A model generated the notes under the pieces. The model saw nothing but the letters and a program-made list of their open reading frames with translations, made no database searches and was not told the DNA's origin. Made by a program: the position numbers and the translations under genes. Below are positions 50,691 through 62,840 of a DNA stretch of 64,000 nucleotides, in pieces. This stretch comes from Aphis gossypii (Eukaryota; Arthropoda; Insecta; Hemiptera; Aphididae): NCBI RefSeq assembly GCF_020184175.1, contig NC_065530.1:82747260-82811259 (forward strand). The letters are read 5' to 3'. Each line of letters begins with the position of its first letter. Positions within the stretch are counted from its first letter, which is position 1.

Positions 50691-53600
50691 TAACACTCCG
50701 CTATTATTAATGTAATCATATAATATATTATTATCGGGATTTATTTGGCTAATTTGATATTCCGAAAATCGATCTCACACGACTGCCATATGCCCATTAT
50801 AGTACCATACGAATCGCATGATGTGTTTTTAATGGGTTTGTCTAAATTAAGAAAATTTCGCGTCACACGTTTAATAAATATTTATAATAAAACAATTAGT
50901 AATAAATTTAATAAATTATGTAGTAGATCTATGTGTACAATTTACGATAGTTATAATTTATGTACCTACCGATAGAACTTCAAAATTTTCAAAAAATGAG
51001 TAATATTAAAAATATGTCGCTACTTCGTTCTTCATATGCCTTATATTCGTCACAAGTTTAAAAATGCATAAAGAGGTAAAATAAAAATATTGACTTGTAG
51101 TTCACTGATAATACAGCATTAAGTTTTTATTGCTATACTATTTGTGCAGATCTATTTTGAGTATATACTATATACATCTATCGCGAATTCTACAATTTTT
51201 TTTCTAACGATCAATTCAAATGTCTTAGCTGGATATATAGTGTATACAATAGTACATGTTTGTCTTGGACGATTGGTTTTATGTATCACACAGCGTACTT
51301 TGATTTGATAGTAAAGTCGATGATATATTAATCAACGGAGTTCAAATAATGTTTTCATAATTGTATAACAAATCAAATGGCAAGTAGTATAAACTTTTAG
51401 TTCGATTCTTGTTAAGGTCATGCGAAACGACGAATGCACTATACATAATAATATGTGGTCGGAGTAAAATCGGAAGCAAACTTTTGGCCATTTAACCTAT
51501 ATGTGAATAACGATAGGGCGTTCTCAGCAATCGGTATAATGGTAATGTATATATATATATATGTTTATAAATATAAGTAGAGAGGGGAAAAATAGAAAAG
51601 TTAGGTCATGAATAAAACGTCGAATTCCGGTTGCCCGTCGCTTCCGGCCAATACATTTTATAAAGGTTAGGCATTATCTTGTCCCATTTAAATAAATGGT
51701 TCTGGCGAAAGCGGAAATTAACTCTTTGTCACCTCGCCGCCGTGTCCGAATGCACATGGGGAAGTGAAATGAGAGAAAAACCGAGAAAAAAAAAGAGATC
51801 ATTTTCTTCGATCGTAACCCAGAGGATTTAGTGTATAACGTATATATATATAAAATATATATACATTATTATTATTATTATTATTTTTTGCCTAAGGTAT
51901 CTTTATATATTTAATCTAATCCAGATCCAGAAACATTAAGGGTAATAAATGAAGATAGTTAAACGCACTTTAAATCGGCCGATTTATATTCTTGCCGCAG
52001 TTCATTATCACGAGGTATTTTATATATTGTTTTAAGATGGAAAAACCAGCCCCAGGAACGACAAGCCAGTAAACACGACCAAAGAAATAAATGTGGTCGT
52101 TTACCATAGGTATAAAATGGGTTTCAAAAAAAAAAAAAATGTTCACGCCATGGCATAATTACGCGGTAACACGTTCTAGTTCATTTTAATTCGACCTTAA
52201 TAATAATAATAATATATTTATATAGGTATAATACATAAACTTACTTTTTAACTATCATCCTGTCTTTAAATTTGCATTTATAGTATTGTCCTAAAACTGT
52301 TCGGACGTCGGACACATCTTCATCAGAATGCAATGGCGTTAACGTTTTTCCTATTTTAAATAAATTATTCATCCATTTTATATATGTTAAATACATTAAA
52401 AGTATAATGTATATACAGAATAGGTGTATATATTTTAATCCCAGCTATAAAATATGTAAATATTTAATTGTTTAGTATTAAATGAGTATGAATATTTTTA
52501 TTTGTATAATAATTACCTAAAATAGCAAACGGTTCATAGCAAAGATTGAAATATTGATTTCCAACTGCAGGGTTTTATGCATATATTATTAGAAAAATAT
52601 TATTTCGATAAGTTTTTATAAACTTTTATCAACATCAGTTCGTCTGGCATATATATTTTTTACGATAGAGATTATACATATTCGATTTTCGTTTTTTAAA
52701 GACACAGTTAAATGAAATGCTCTTGTTACGCTATATTCAAGAAATTGTTTATTAGAAAATTTGTTTTAAAAAAACCGTTTATATGTATATAAGACTTGTA
52801 TAACCAATATATTAACACAAACTTTACTGAGTATAAATACCATTAAGTTTTCTATTAAATTATGAACTATTTTTTCTCGTTTTCATTTTATAAAATTTTA
52901 AATAAATGTTTTCGTTGGATATTTTACAGTTGCTGTTCACAGAAATACCAGTTCCATTGGCCACACGCATAGTATGTGTGACCATTAAAGATGATATTAT
53001 GTATTCGAAATTTAATGCGATCAATAATCTAAATTCAATGTTTTATATCTTTATTTACTACTGTATTAAAAATGTAAAACATAGTTTAAGTATTAAAAAA
53101 CGAATATACTTTATACTCATACCATCTACTGTAAAATAATTGAGCGATATACACACAGGAAATAGAGTAATGGCTGTGAGCCGAGTGATACTGATAATTG
53201 ACAAAGTGATAAAAACATTTGAAGTTCACTTACTTGATTCGGTACAGTATTATAATATATAGTAATGATGAGGGTTATCAAAAGTCGTCCGCATACAAAT
53301 GTATCTATATTATATTGTATTATTATTAAGGAAATACATTGATTCTGTGTTTATGAACATGGGATTATACCTACGAAATACCGTTATTGATTATAAATAA
53401 CTATTTAAATGGTTATTTATAAAATAAAAAGTAAATAGTAATACGAACATTAATTTAAAATTATACTATGAATCTAAAGATTTGTTGATTATAGTAATGT
53501 ACAAGCCTAAGTTAAAAAAAAAAAAAACGATAGTTGAAAAATCAAAAATTACGAAAAAATATCGTCAAAGGTTTATATTGTTACTAAATTTCGAGTGATT

Positions 53601-53752
53601 TTTTTACATTATACGTTGATTTCATCAAGTATGTATTAATAAGGTACCATCAATCTTAATTGTGTACATCAATTATAACTGTTATATTTATTTATGAATT
53701 AACAAGCTGAACCCGTTGACTTTGTAGCCCGTTAAAAATCTACCTCTTATAA
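50691..53752. other. A+T-rich non-coding stretch
   Basis: A+T-rich plain with a moderately G+C-richer patch at 51600-51840 and a (TTA)n tract near 51868-51885. The 76-codon frame at 50745-50975 and the 77-codon frame at 52906-53139 are unrecognised and have the bias of A+T-rich DNA. Confidence 0.65.
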
Positions 53753-54366
53753 TGTGTCTCAAACTGTGTATTAAATTCGTTGGATTTTTGTCTCCCGGTT
53801 AGTTTGTCCTTTGTGTATTCCTAAACGACTGGATCGATTGCGACGAAATTTGGTACATTAGATATATTAGACCTATGGGTGGAAGATAAGTTAAAAAGTA
53901 ATAGGCCCAACCCCAGGAGGTGCTCAAACAAATATAGACGGTTGCTATTAGTTTCAATAATAATAATCTATCTCTCTGTCCTTTGTTTGTTGACATGGAA
54001 ACAACTATGCCATAGCAACCATCTCATATCATAAATAAAAATTTCCATCGTAAATCTCAAAATGTCTGTTTGAGCACCTCCCGGGGTTGGGCCTATCGCT
54101 TTTTAACTTAGCCTATCTTCTGCCCGTAGGTCTAATATATCTCTGTATCAAATTTCATAACAGGTCTCTGGACTATTTTTTTTTTAGTCTACGTTACATG
54201 TCGCAGATAGATCGATGGAGGAGAGGTTTGATACGAGAGGATTTTAGTGGTGTTGTAGTTTTATGTGGAATCTTTTATACAATTTAAAGGCTTGATCAGG
54301 GATGGTCATTGTGTAGAGTTTGATTATTTCCGTACCTGCAAAGGGCATTGGTCGTTCTGAGACACA
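53753..54366. mobile_element. Foldback (inverted-repeat) element
   Basis: Two arms, about 53826-53936 and 54066-54174, are inverted copies of each other. Perfect runs include GATATATTAGACCTA (53861, paired at 54127-54141), ATAGGCCCAACCCC (53901, paired at 54083-54096) and GGAGGTGCTCAAACA (53916, paired at 54067-54081). An inner pair GGTTGCTAT (53940-53948) faces CATAGCAACC (54011-54020), so the transcript could form a long stem around a loop of about 60 bases. Outermost, TGTGTCTCA (53753-53761) faces TGAGACACA (54358-54366). No transposase frame is present. This fits a non-autonomous foldback or MITE-like element. The right part between 54175 and 54357 has no match on the left, so one side carries an insertion or the outer ends are coincidental. 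Confidence 0.75.
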
Positions 54367-54600
54367 TATTGATTGGAATGTCTGTTGGAGATTTTAGCAG
54401 CTCCTCAGAAGTGAATTCCATAAGGAGTCGAGAGAAGCAGTTTGTAAATTAGTATTTTTATTTTTTTCAAGAAGTAGGTTTGATTTTAATAAGGGTCGTA
54501 TAAATCGGATTTAAGTTTCAAAATATTATATTGTTAACATTTTGTAATTCGTGTTTGTCCGCGAATCGATATAGAAAAATAAAAAATAATAAACGGAACC
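54367..54600. other. A+T-rich flank of the foldback element
   Basis: Short A+T-rich stretch with no assignable feature. Confidence 0.6.
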
Positions 54601-54684
54601 GTAATAACGGTTGTAATGATACTATATATAAATATAGTGCGTATCAGCGTCTATTAAAGTGGTAGTGTTCGCCAGTTTACTCTG

Positions 54685-54714
54685 TCACACACACACACAC
54701 ACGCACACACGCAC
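54685..54714 (+). repeat. (CA)n microsatellite
   Basis: CA tract with two CG interruptions. Confidence 0.9.
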
Positions 54715-54877
54715 GTAAAGTCGGACTTAACCGATTCATATAATATAAATTATAATATGTACATGCGATGGGCTAACACATCATATAATATATATATATA
54801 TATAAATTATACGACCCTTGTTCTCGTCCCGACGCGACGGAAGGACGGACGGTCAGCGTATATATATTATTATATTA

Positions 54878-54894
54878 CCGCCGCCGCCGCCGCC
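54878..54894 (+). repeat. (CCG)n microsatellite
   Basis: More than five CCG units, reading as Pro, Ala or Gly runs depending on frame and strand. Confidence 0.85.
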
Positions 54895-55374
54895 ACTGCA
54901 GCGTATTATACTCGGCGTGTGTATAAACAGGACAAAACTTGTACGCGATATGTCCGCCGTCCGAGCCGCGTCGATTGCGCACAATGCGCTCGAGCCCGCG
55001 CGTTTTATTGTATCACATCGGATATACACAGTTAATTTAAACGGGATTAAAACTCGATTATTTCGTATGCGTGTATACGCGTGCGGGGGTGGAATGGGGG
55101 TAAACATCGGGGCCATTGTCTCGTTTTCCAACGGCTAAACAATAATATTATATATAACTACTACACTTCTCTCTCTCAGCCTCACTCCGCCCATCGCCGC
55201 CGCCGCCGACGTGTGTCCGTATAATAATGTTTTTCGACCCGTAAAAGCGCGCAGAGACAGTTGTCACGAGTGCCCGCTCGCGTGTGCGTAAAAAGCATTC
55301 CCTCACCCCCTTTGTACATATAGTAGGTATTATACATATATTATATTATATAAAATTGCGTACATCCCGAATCG

Positions 55375-55407
<33 letters not shown>

Positions 55408-55408
55408 A
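55375..55408 (+). repeat. (CA)n microsatellite
   Basis: CA tract of about 16 units with two CG interruptions near its right end. Confidence 0.9.
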
Positions 55409-55730
55409 TAGTGTGTTTTAATGAATTGACACGTAGGCGCGGCGGTGACGACGAGCAAAAGGCACTCGGAACGCGTTTTTACACGCGGCGACAGCAACAG
55501 CCGGTGGTATAACTCTGGTAAATATCATTACGATTTGTGTATATATGGCGTATATTCGATGTATATATATATTACATACGTGTACATCACGATTGACAGG
55601 TTTCATCGGCGAACGTATACTTCTAATTTCGAAACCACCCGTGCCCGTTCTTTTAGTTTTTATCCCGGCTATATGTGTGGCACTCGCGCGTCTCTCGGGA
55701 CACGCGCCCGCACCCTCGCCGACGATACGT

Positions 55731-55750
55731 TATTATTATTATTATTATTA
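55731..55750 (+). repeat. (TTA)n microsatellite
   Basis: More than six TTA units; gives Leu or Tyr runs in overlapping frames. Confidence 0.9.
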
Positions 55751-55808
55751 CGTAACTGATTGGAAAAAGTATTTTGAAAGCCCGTCAAACTGTCAGTCAA
55801 CTGTACGT

Positions 55809-55811
<3 letters not shown>

Positions 55812-55842
<31 letters not shown>
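55812..55842. repeat. (AT)n microsatellite
   Basis: About 15 AT units, one of the longest TA tracts in the window. Confidence 0.9.
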
Positions 55843-55844
<2 letters not shown>

Positions 55845-57900
55845 CGGTCTACCGGCGTATGGCGAGCAATCGGCGTTATTTGCCAAAGAGAACAATATCA
55901 TCGCTCGGCTCTGTGGGTGCGGCGTCCGTTGTTTATTGCGCTGAGCGGCAGCCACTGAGTGCTGTGCACATAATATTTGATCTGTATGTTAATACAAATA
56001 TATTATACGTGCGCTACAGTTGTAGAACAACATAAGTCCACTACTCCGACGTTGAAAATCGACCGATTACCGCCGAGCACGTCAATTTCCACCCCCCTCC
56101 ACATACACACACAACAACACTATATGTAAATCCGCGTCACCGCGTCTGTGAATATATGGTCTTTTATTGCTTTTTATTAATATAAATGTAGCACGTTAAA
56201 CACGTAACGGCGGTGTCCTGCAGTGAGTACACTTACTGGATAGAATATTTTACGTAAAACGAACACTCATATGCGATTCGATTCAGGAATCAAATTAGGT
56301 CCACCCACTCTTATAACTCAATTTATTCTTGAGTCAACTTGTATCGTGTATACATTTATGCATCGGTTTGATTTTGACACGATCGACTTTGAAATTGTCC
56401 GCGATCGACTGTTTGGCCGCCCCTGATATATAGGGTACAAAGAGATACAAATGAGCTACAAACGCGATGTGGGTTTAAGGCTTCAATCAGACTTTTAAAG
56501 GGGGGTGTTGGTGACATGGACGCCCGAAATAAATAGGTATACGGCGTGATTGATTCTGATCGTTCGAATAAAACGAAATTGTACATTTTTATATTCTCTG
56601 TAAATTTCCACTAAATTATAAAACTAATACGTTTCTAGTTTCTCCCCAAATCGTACGAACTGCTATAATATTAAATTCACACACACTATAGGTATATAAA
56701 TAAATAAGTATTACTCGATCATAATAATAAACATTATATAAGTTATAATAACATGATACAGATAACTGTGCAGAACTCATAGAAATCTCGTTATCTCGCA
56801 TACTGTCGCGGATCTATATGGACATTGTCATCAATATGTAGATATGTGATATGTATATAATACGTATAATATCATATATTAGGACGTTGAATTTGCATAT
56901 TATTACAATACGAACGGCCCTTCCGCCGTCGACGTATTATTATTATTATTATTAACGCCTTTTGCATAAAAAAACACACTAAAATCGTTCCGAGAAATAG
57001 TTTTTTTTTTATTCCGCTCAGCATTTGTGGTGGAGCGATACGCGCGGTCTCTCCGCATTGACGCCATGCGCGATATTATTATTATATTACATGTTGGTAT
57101 ATAAATAATATATTATCATGGAAACTCGCGTCTATATTATAACGTGTATATGAATATAATACGTAAAATACGAGCGGAAATAAAATACGAGTTGAACCCA
57201 TTCGAACGGTTCCACGACACGACGTTACACATATTATGTTATAATGTACTTAACGCAGATACATATATAATATTCACACGAATCATATACATGTATATTA
57301 TGTGTGTGTATAAGTAGGTAAATATTATGTATATATATACATATTTAGGTACATTCGGCTGCCCGAGGTTTGTTTGCATGTTTTATTTTATTTTTTTTTA
57401 TATTTATATTTTTCCCATTCGTTATTATGATAATAATATTATTATATTGTACCTCGGTGGCGGGGTAATTTATGATTATGAAAAAGAAAAAAAAAGGAAT
57501 CATTCTCGTCGTCGTCGTGTTTGGACAATATTATTTAGAACAGGTCGCGCAGCTAAGTAGCTTTTATTCGTATATAAAGTAATATATACGTGTTTGTGTA
57601 TACCTATATTTAGGTATGCGAGTTCATTCCGTTCTAACTGCTGCGTGACACGCACTTGCAATCCGGTGTGTTTCTAATTATTACGAACACTAGCTGCGCA
57701 TATGTATAGAAGTACGTGATATCCCCAGCGACATTTACAGCACCTTGTACACACCATTTAAATATTATATTGTGTATATAATATATTATTTTATATGTAT
57801 ATGTGTGTCTACTGTATATAATAAATATATAATATTTGTGTGTGATATTTAGTCAGTCTTAATGGAACCTACAAAAAAATATACAATTTCATTATTTCAT

Positions 57901-59160
57901 GCTCGGCAGACATTATTTTCCACTTATTTGTGTTTTAGCCCGGTAGGGACTATATTATATTATGGTCTACATCAACATAAAACAAATGGAAATTATTATT
58001 AATGTGTGACGATATAATATTTCAGGTTGTCACGGCCTGCCGCCACGGCTCGTGTTTTCGAATCAACGAAATTATTTTACTTAATGATTTATTTCGAAAT
58101 CATTATTATAGCATAGACTAACCGATATTTGTGAAACATATAATTATTTAAACAATATAAATATTATTTTCATCATGATTTATACCCAACCAACAATTTA
58201 TCAAAAACGATAAAATGATTATAATAAATCAATAACTACCTAACTAGTTGGTCAAGCTATATAAAATATTGTTTTCGGTGAATATAATTATTTTTTGAAC
58301 AGAATAACAGATTATGGTGGCAAACGTCCATCGTGGATGTAATATTCTATAAAACTAGTGTACCTATTTAAAATTATAATAATAATGTTGACACCGCAAA
58401 ATATACATACATTATACAACAGCATTATATAGAATAGTTGTACAAGTTGCGCATTGATGGATTAAAAATTGAATTTTTAACGATCCGAAGAAAAATTAAT
58501 AATGTGGGGATTTTATAATTGATTTATATACGAAATTTCATTGGTCATTACACTTGTTGAAATTCCTGACAGTTGATTTATTTAGTCGCGGGGGAGGGTA
58601 ACTAAGAAATAAACAATGATTAATGGCGAAAAAATGTTATATTCCAAAAAAACATTTGTTATTAGTTTTTATAAGTGGGCGACCGACGGTTGAATGGAAA
58701 ATAACTTTTGTTCGCTGTTATGCTAAATGTACGCGTATAAAACACCACTGAGGAAAACACATTATCGAATAATTTTTAAACAGAGTTTTGAATAACAATA
58801 TGACAAGTTGATGCTATACATTGAAATAGTCAACCGACAAAAGCTTCCATTATTGTTCTCCCCGAACTTTATCACGATTATGGATTTCTGTCTGCATTAC
58901 ACCAGAGCAGTACAAACATAAAAATACGGTAATATATTATTATTATTATTATATTTAAAATAAATATATCACAACACGGTTTGTGATCGGAGTTGTTATA
59001 TCAATCATACTAGTGAAATTATCACCAAAAAAATCAAAAAAAAATATGCAGAGTACAATAACAATTTATATGGCAACAAAAATAATATTTATAAAGCCAG
59101 TGACTCGGAAACTTAAATTCAACAACACCAATATATATATAATGTATAACTTGATCTCAG
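57901..59160. other. A+T-rich non-coding stretch
   Basis: A+T-rich plain with a (TTA)n tract near 58936-58952. No gene or element was recognised. Confidence 0.65.
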
Positions 59161-60865
59161 CACGATCGAGCAGGATCGTCAATCCTGACGTGTCATTTAA
59201 TCGTGTGTCATAGTCTCGTTACGTGTAGTTTTGTTAAGCGGTTCGTGTGATTATTATATTTTATCGCGTGTGCGCGTGTACGACAAACGCAGTGACACGA
59301 CGACGGTGACGACGAATAAGGCGCGCGCTCGATGGATGGTCGTCGTCGTAGTCGTTCGCGAAGCTTATCGGCAACACAAACTCCCGAGGCGGGGGAACAA
59401 AACTAATTGAAACCGACTATTATTTAACGAAACTCTAAATGGCTTAAAAGGTATTAGGCCGGGACACAATGGGGTAACAGTTGTAAATGAGCCAGATATA
59501 TATGTGCTTGACGGCCCGGGTTGGGGGTGTGACCCGCGAGGGTCGAGGAGTCGAGCAGCGTCCCCGGGGGTCATGCATAAATATTGCATGTGTGTGTGCG
59601 TGTATAACTAAAACCCTCCCTGTTCGAGTGCACGCGAGCTCGTGCTTGTGTGGGTGTGTGTCACCCTCACCGTTTAAATTGAAAGGTTTATATCTAGCTT
59701 GTGTATAGTGAATACGCGCCAAATGCCCTCTTAGCCCGTCCGCCGATCCGTCTCGCGCGATCCTGTGGGACTTCTACCGCGCTGTAAAAATAGTAATATA
59801 CACATTGGTGTATACAAGTGATAATAAATGTATATTATACGATATTACAGAAGGTATCTATAAATTATTTGTTTGGAGGGGTGGATGTTTTGAATATATG
59901 TAAAAACATCCCCACCCATCGGCCGCGTTACGTCGAAAATTTGTTATTTTCTGTTAATGTACAATACATCTATATGTCTCTCGAGTTTGCGGTAGGTATA
60001 CGTACCTATACGGCATTAAGGGGTAGTTTTGATAATAGTTTTCGCTGAAAGTTTATATGCGGGGAGCGCAACGTTAAGATGCGTGTAAAAAGCTGCAGAC
60101 GAAAGTACCTCCTTAAAAAAAATCCTGGCCGCACGGCTGCTCTCGTGTCTAGATATTATACGCATGCATTATCGGATTATGTTGTTTTATTTAACGAGAG
60201 ACTACGTATACAATAACATAATAATAATGCTTATTTTATAAGGACATATTATATTATATTACAATATGGTCCGCCGTCGTCTTCTGGCCAATTAGCTGTA
60301 TATAAAAATCAGCTGCAGCAGAGAAGTATATAATGAAATAAGCGTAATACAATAAAGTGTACTTATAATAGCGAACAAATCTTATTGTTGTATAGTATGT
60401 GTGTACGACACAGTCGGTCGGGCGGATTGGGTGCATTACATCATTATAATATATACGCGATATTATATAGTCGTCGGCGGTGCGTTACTACACCGGAAAA
60501 GCACTCGGTCGACGTGTAAACGCGAAAACGTATTCCCCGCGGGGCTACGCTATTTTCTAGAAAAGTCGATTTCTGTGCTCACACACGCGTACGTTTAATA
60601 GGTACACAGCGTATACATAGAGGAGCTTGTGTGTATATATAGGTACAGCTTTGGTTTACCAGATGCGACATGAGTACCTATATATATATTATATATACGA
60701 CAAGCTCGCGATCGTTGTTTTCTGTATGTATATATAGCGTTTTATTTTATACACCCGCGGTGTTCGGTGTTCGGAAAATCGAACTGATTTTTCTCGCTAG
60801 GGTAAGAAAAAAAAAAAATAATAATAAAAAATACGACACGAGAATAGCGTGTTTTCCCGGAACTA

Positions 60866-60882
60866 CCGCCGCCGCCGCCGCC
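60866..60882 (+). repeat. (CCG)n microsatellite
   Basis: More than five CCG units next to an A-rich tract. Confidence 0.85.
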
Positions 60883-60967
60883 ATCACTATATATAATAAT
60901 AAAATATGTACGCGCGGCAGACTCACTGTCGAGAGGTTTATTGTTGTCGCGAAGAAACGACGACGAC

Positions 60968-60990
60968 TATAATATAATATAATATAATAT
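60968..60990 (+). repeat. (TATAA)n pentanucleotide repeat
   Basis: Four to five units of TATAA/ATAAT, unusual among the di- and trinucleotide tracts of the window. Confidence 0.75.
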
Positions 60991-61150
60991 ACACCGCGAC
61001 GCTATTCGATGTCGCTTGTACACGGTTACGTCATTGATTTTTTTCGTCGTAGTCTTTTCTTTTTCTCTCCGCGCTATACTGTTCCGCGTTATATTTTTTT
61101 TCCATCGTCTTCTCGCCTTTTCATTGCCGCCAAACGTTATATTCGCACAC

Positions 61151-61169
61151 CGACGACGACGACGACGGC
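61151..61169 (+). repeat. (CGA)n microsatellite
   Basis: Six CGA/GAC units; reads as Arg, Asp or Thr runs. Confidence 0.85.
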
Positions 61170-61249
61170 GTCTCGTTGTTCAAATGCGCGCGTTCACTTG
61201 CGCACGAGCTTGCGCTTTAGACTACTATACAGATTATATAATATATACC

Positions 61250-61274
61250 TACACACACACACACACACACACAC
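61250..61274 (+). repeat. (AC)n microsatellite
   Basis: A perfect AC tract of about 12 units followed by a short TA tract. Confidence 0.9.
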
Positions 61275-61620
61275 ATATATGTATAATGTATACGCGTGAC
61301 AATATACTGCTGTAAGTTCCCGTGCTCGGCAGACCGGATAATGTTAAATCGTTATTTAGATAGTGTGTCAAAATGTTGCACGGCGGGTCTCCGCGCGTGG
61401 TGTATAAATCCGACGGCTTTGGGATCCGTTTTCTACGGCTAGTATAGGATCGGTCTTACAATAAGTATATATACCGACGCATACCCGCGGAAAAGAGCAG
61501 CGGCGGTGGTGGAAGGATTACTAGCGCGCGCGAGCGCTGGTGGCGGGGCGGAGAGTATATTGTCGGATCTACCCTTTGAATGGGTTTTGAGCTCTGAGGA
61601 TTTGGACTACTGATTGACCG

Positions 61621-62840
61621 AAATTACTCGTTCGACTGTGTATTTTCATTGTAAAAGCGGAATTCGGTTGTGCAATCACCGTATAACTGAAACGATTTAA
61701 ATTTAAAAACACTTATACAGATGAGCGTGGGGTTGTTTTTTTCTTTTCTTTTTTTGTATTGTTTATTCGACTGTCGTTCAGAAATTATATTTTGGTCGGA
61801 TGTATATTTGGTTTTCAATACATTTATTATATTTCTACTACTGTTTTGTATGCACATATTGTATTAATAATATAATATTGATTAATGATGTATATATACC
61901 TATTATACCTACACCGTATTTATACCGTAGTTACTGTCACTATGCAATTTATAATTGCCCCATTTCTTTCTATTTATAAGTAATCTTTTTATAAACTCCC
62001 TTCTTACACGTTATTACACATTAAAAAAAAAATCATATGGTCTGACTAATTATAATATTTAAGTTTCACTATTATTTGTTTAATTATTTTAAAAGGCACA
62101 TGGATCTAATCATAAGTTTTATAAACAACTATATTATGTTTAATATTTAATAGACGTAGAGGTAACATAATGTAGTACTTGTATTATTTACTCGCTATAT
62201 TTAGTTATTAACTACAGTATAAATTACCTATTGTATTCTTTGTTCTAGGAGTTTATAGTAGTTTTTCGAAAGTAATATGAGGTTTACAATTTCTAACTAT
62301 AGATGTAGGTCCTTTCTTCAAAAAGAAAAGTCTACTGAATCATCATATTATCTATATTGCACTCGGCGGGTGTGGTGCGTAAAAAGTTAATTATATATAT
62401 ATATATATAAAACATAATTTTTAATTAAATAATTATATAATATGTAATAATAAGATAAAATAAAAATTAATAAATTGGTAGAAAATGACATAATTATAAT
62501 AATAATTTTGAATTTATTATAATGTTTAAAAGGAAAAATGGTCTATTTTTTATAAATATTTTTAATTTTAATAATTTTAATATACGATTATTAATACTTA
62601 AATTTATCAAATACATTTTAATTTGTCAATATTTATTTTGTGAATGCTAAACTTTAGTTTGAAATTATTTCGTTATTTTTTATGTTTTCACAATCGAGAT
62701 TTCAAATCTATTGATATTTCGTACTTTTCGATATTTTAATCTATCGGCATTTCGACCAGCTTCCATACGTGTCATATATTATATATAAATATATATATTG
62801 ATTATTGATATTATAAATATGAATATATGATTTTTCGAGT
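61621..62840. other. A+T-rich non-coding stretch
   Basis: A+T-rich plain with a TA tract at about 62392-62408. No coding or RNA signal. Confidence 0.7.

Larger units (their letters stand above)
54601..57900. other. CpG-rich block with the densest microsatellites
   Basis: CA tracts at 54685-54714 and 55375-55408, (CCG)n at 54878-54894 and near 55196-55208, (TTA)n at 55731-55750 and (TA)n at 55812-55842 all fall within 1.2 kb. A 137-codon and a 106-codon frame cross these tracts and are rejected. The patch 55850-55970 is less repetitive but unrecognised. After 56600 the DNA becomes gradually more A+T-rich. Confidence 0.5.
59161..61620. other. CpG-rich block
   Basis: Includes a G+C-rich patch at 59500-59570 with CCCGGG words and tracts of (CCG)n, (CGA)n and (CA)n. 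Overlapping open frames of 60-100 codons on both strands cross these tracts and are rejected. GTATAAATCC at 61401 is TATA-like but has no supporting initiator. Confidence 0.5.

Noticed and set aside
55545..55958. 137-codon open frame, plus strand
   Set aside because: It reads through TTA and TA microsatellites as Tyr and Ile/Tyr runs; a second frame overlaps it equally well.
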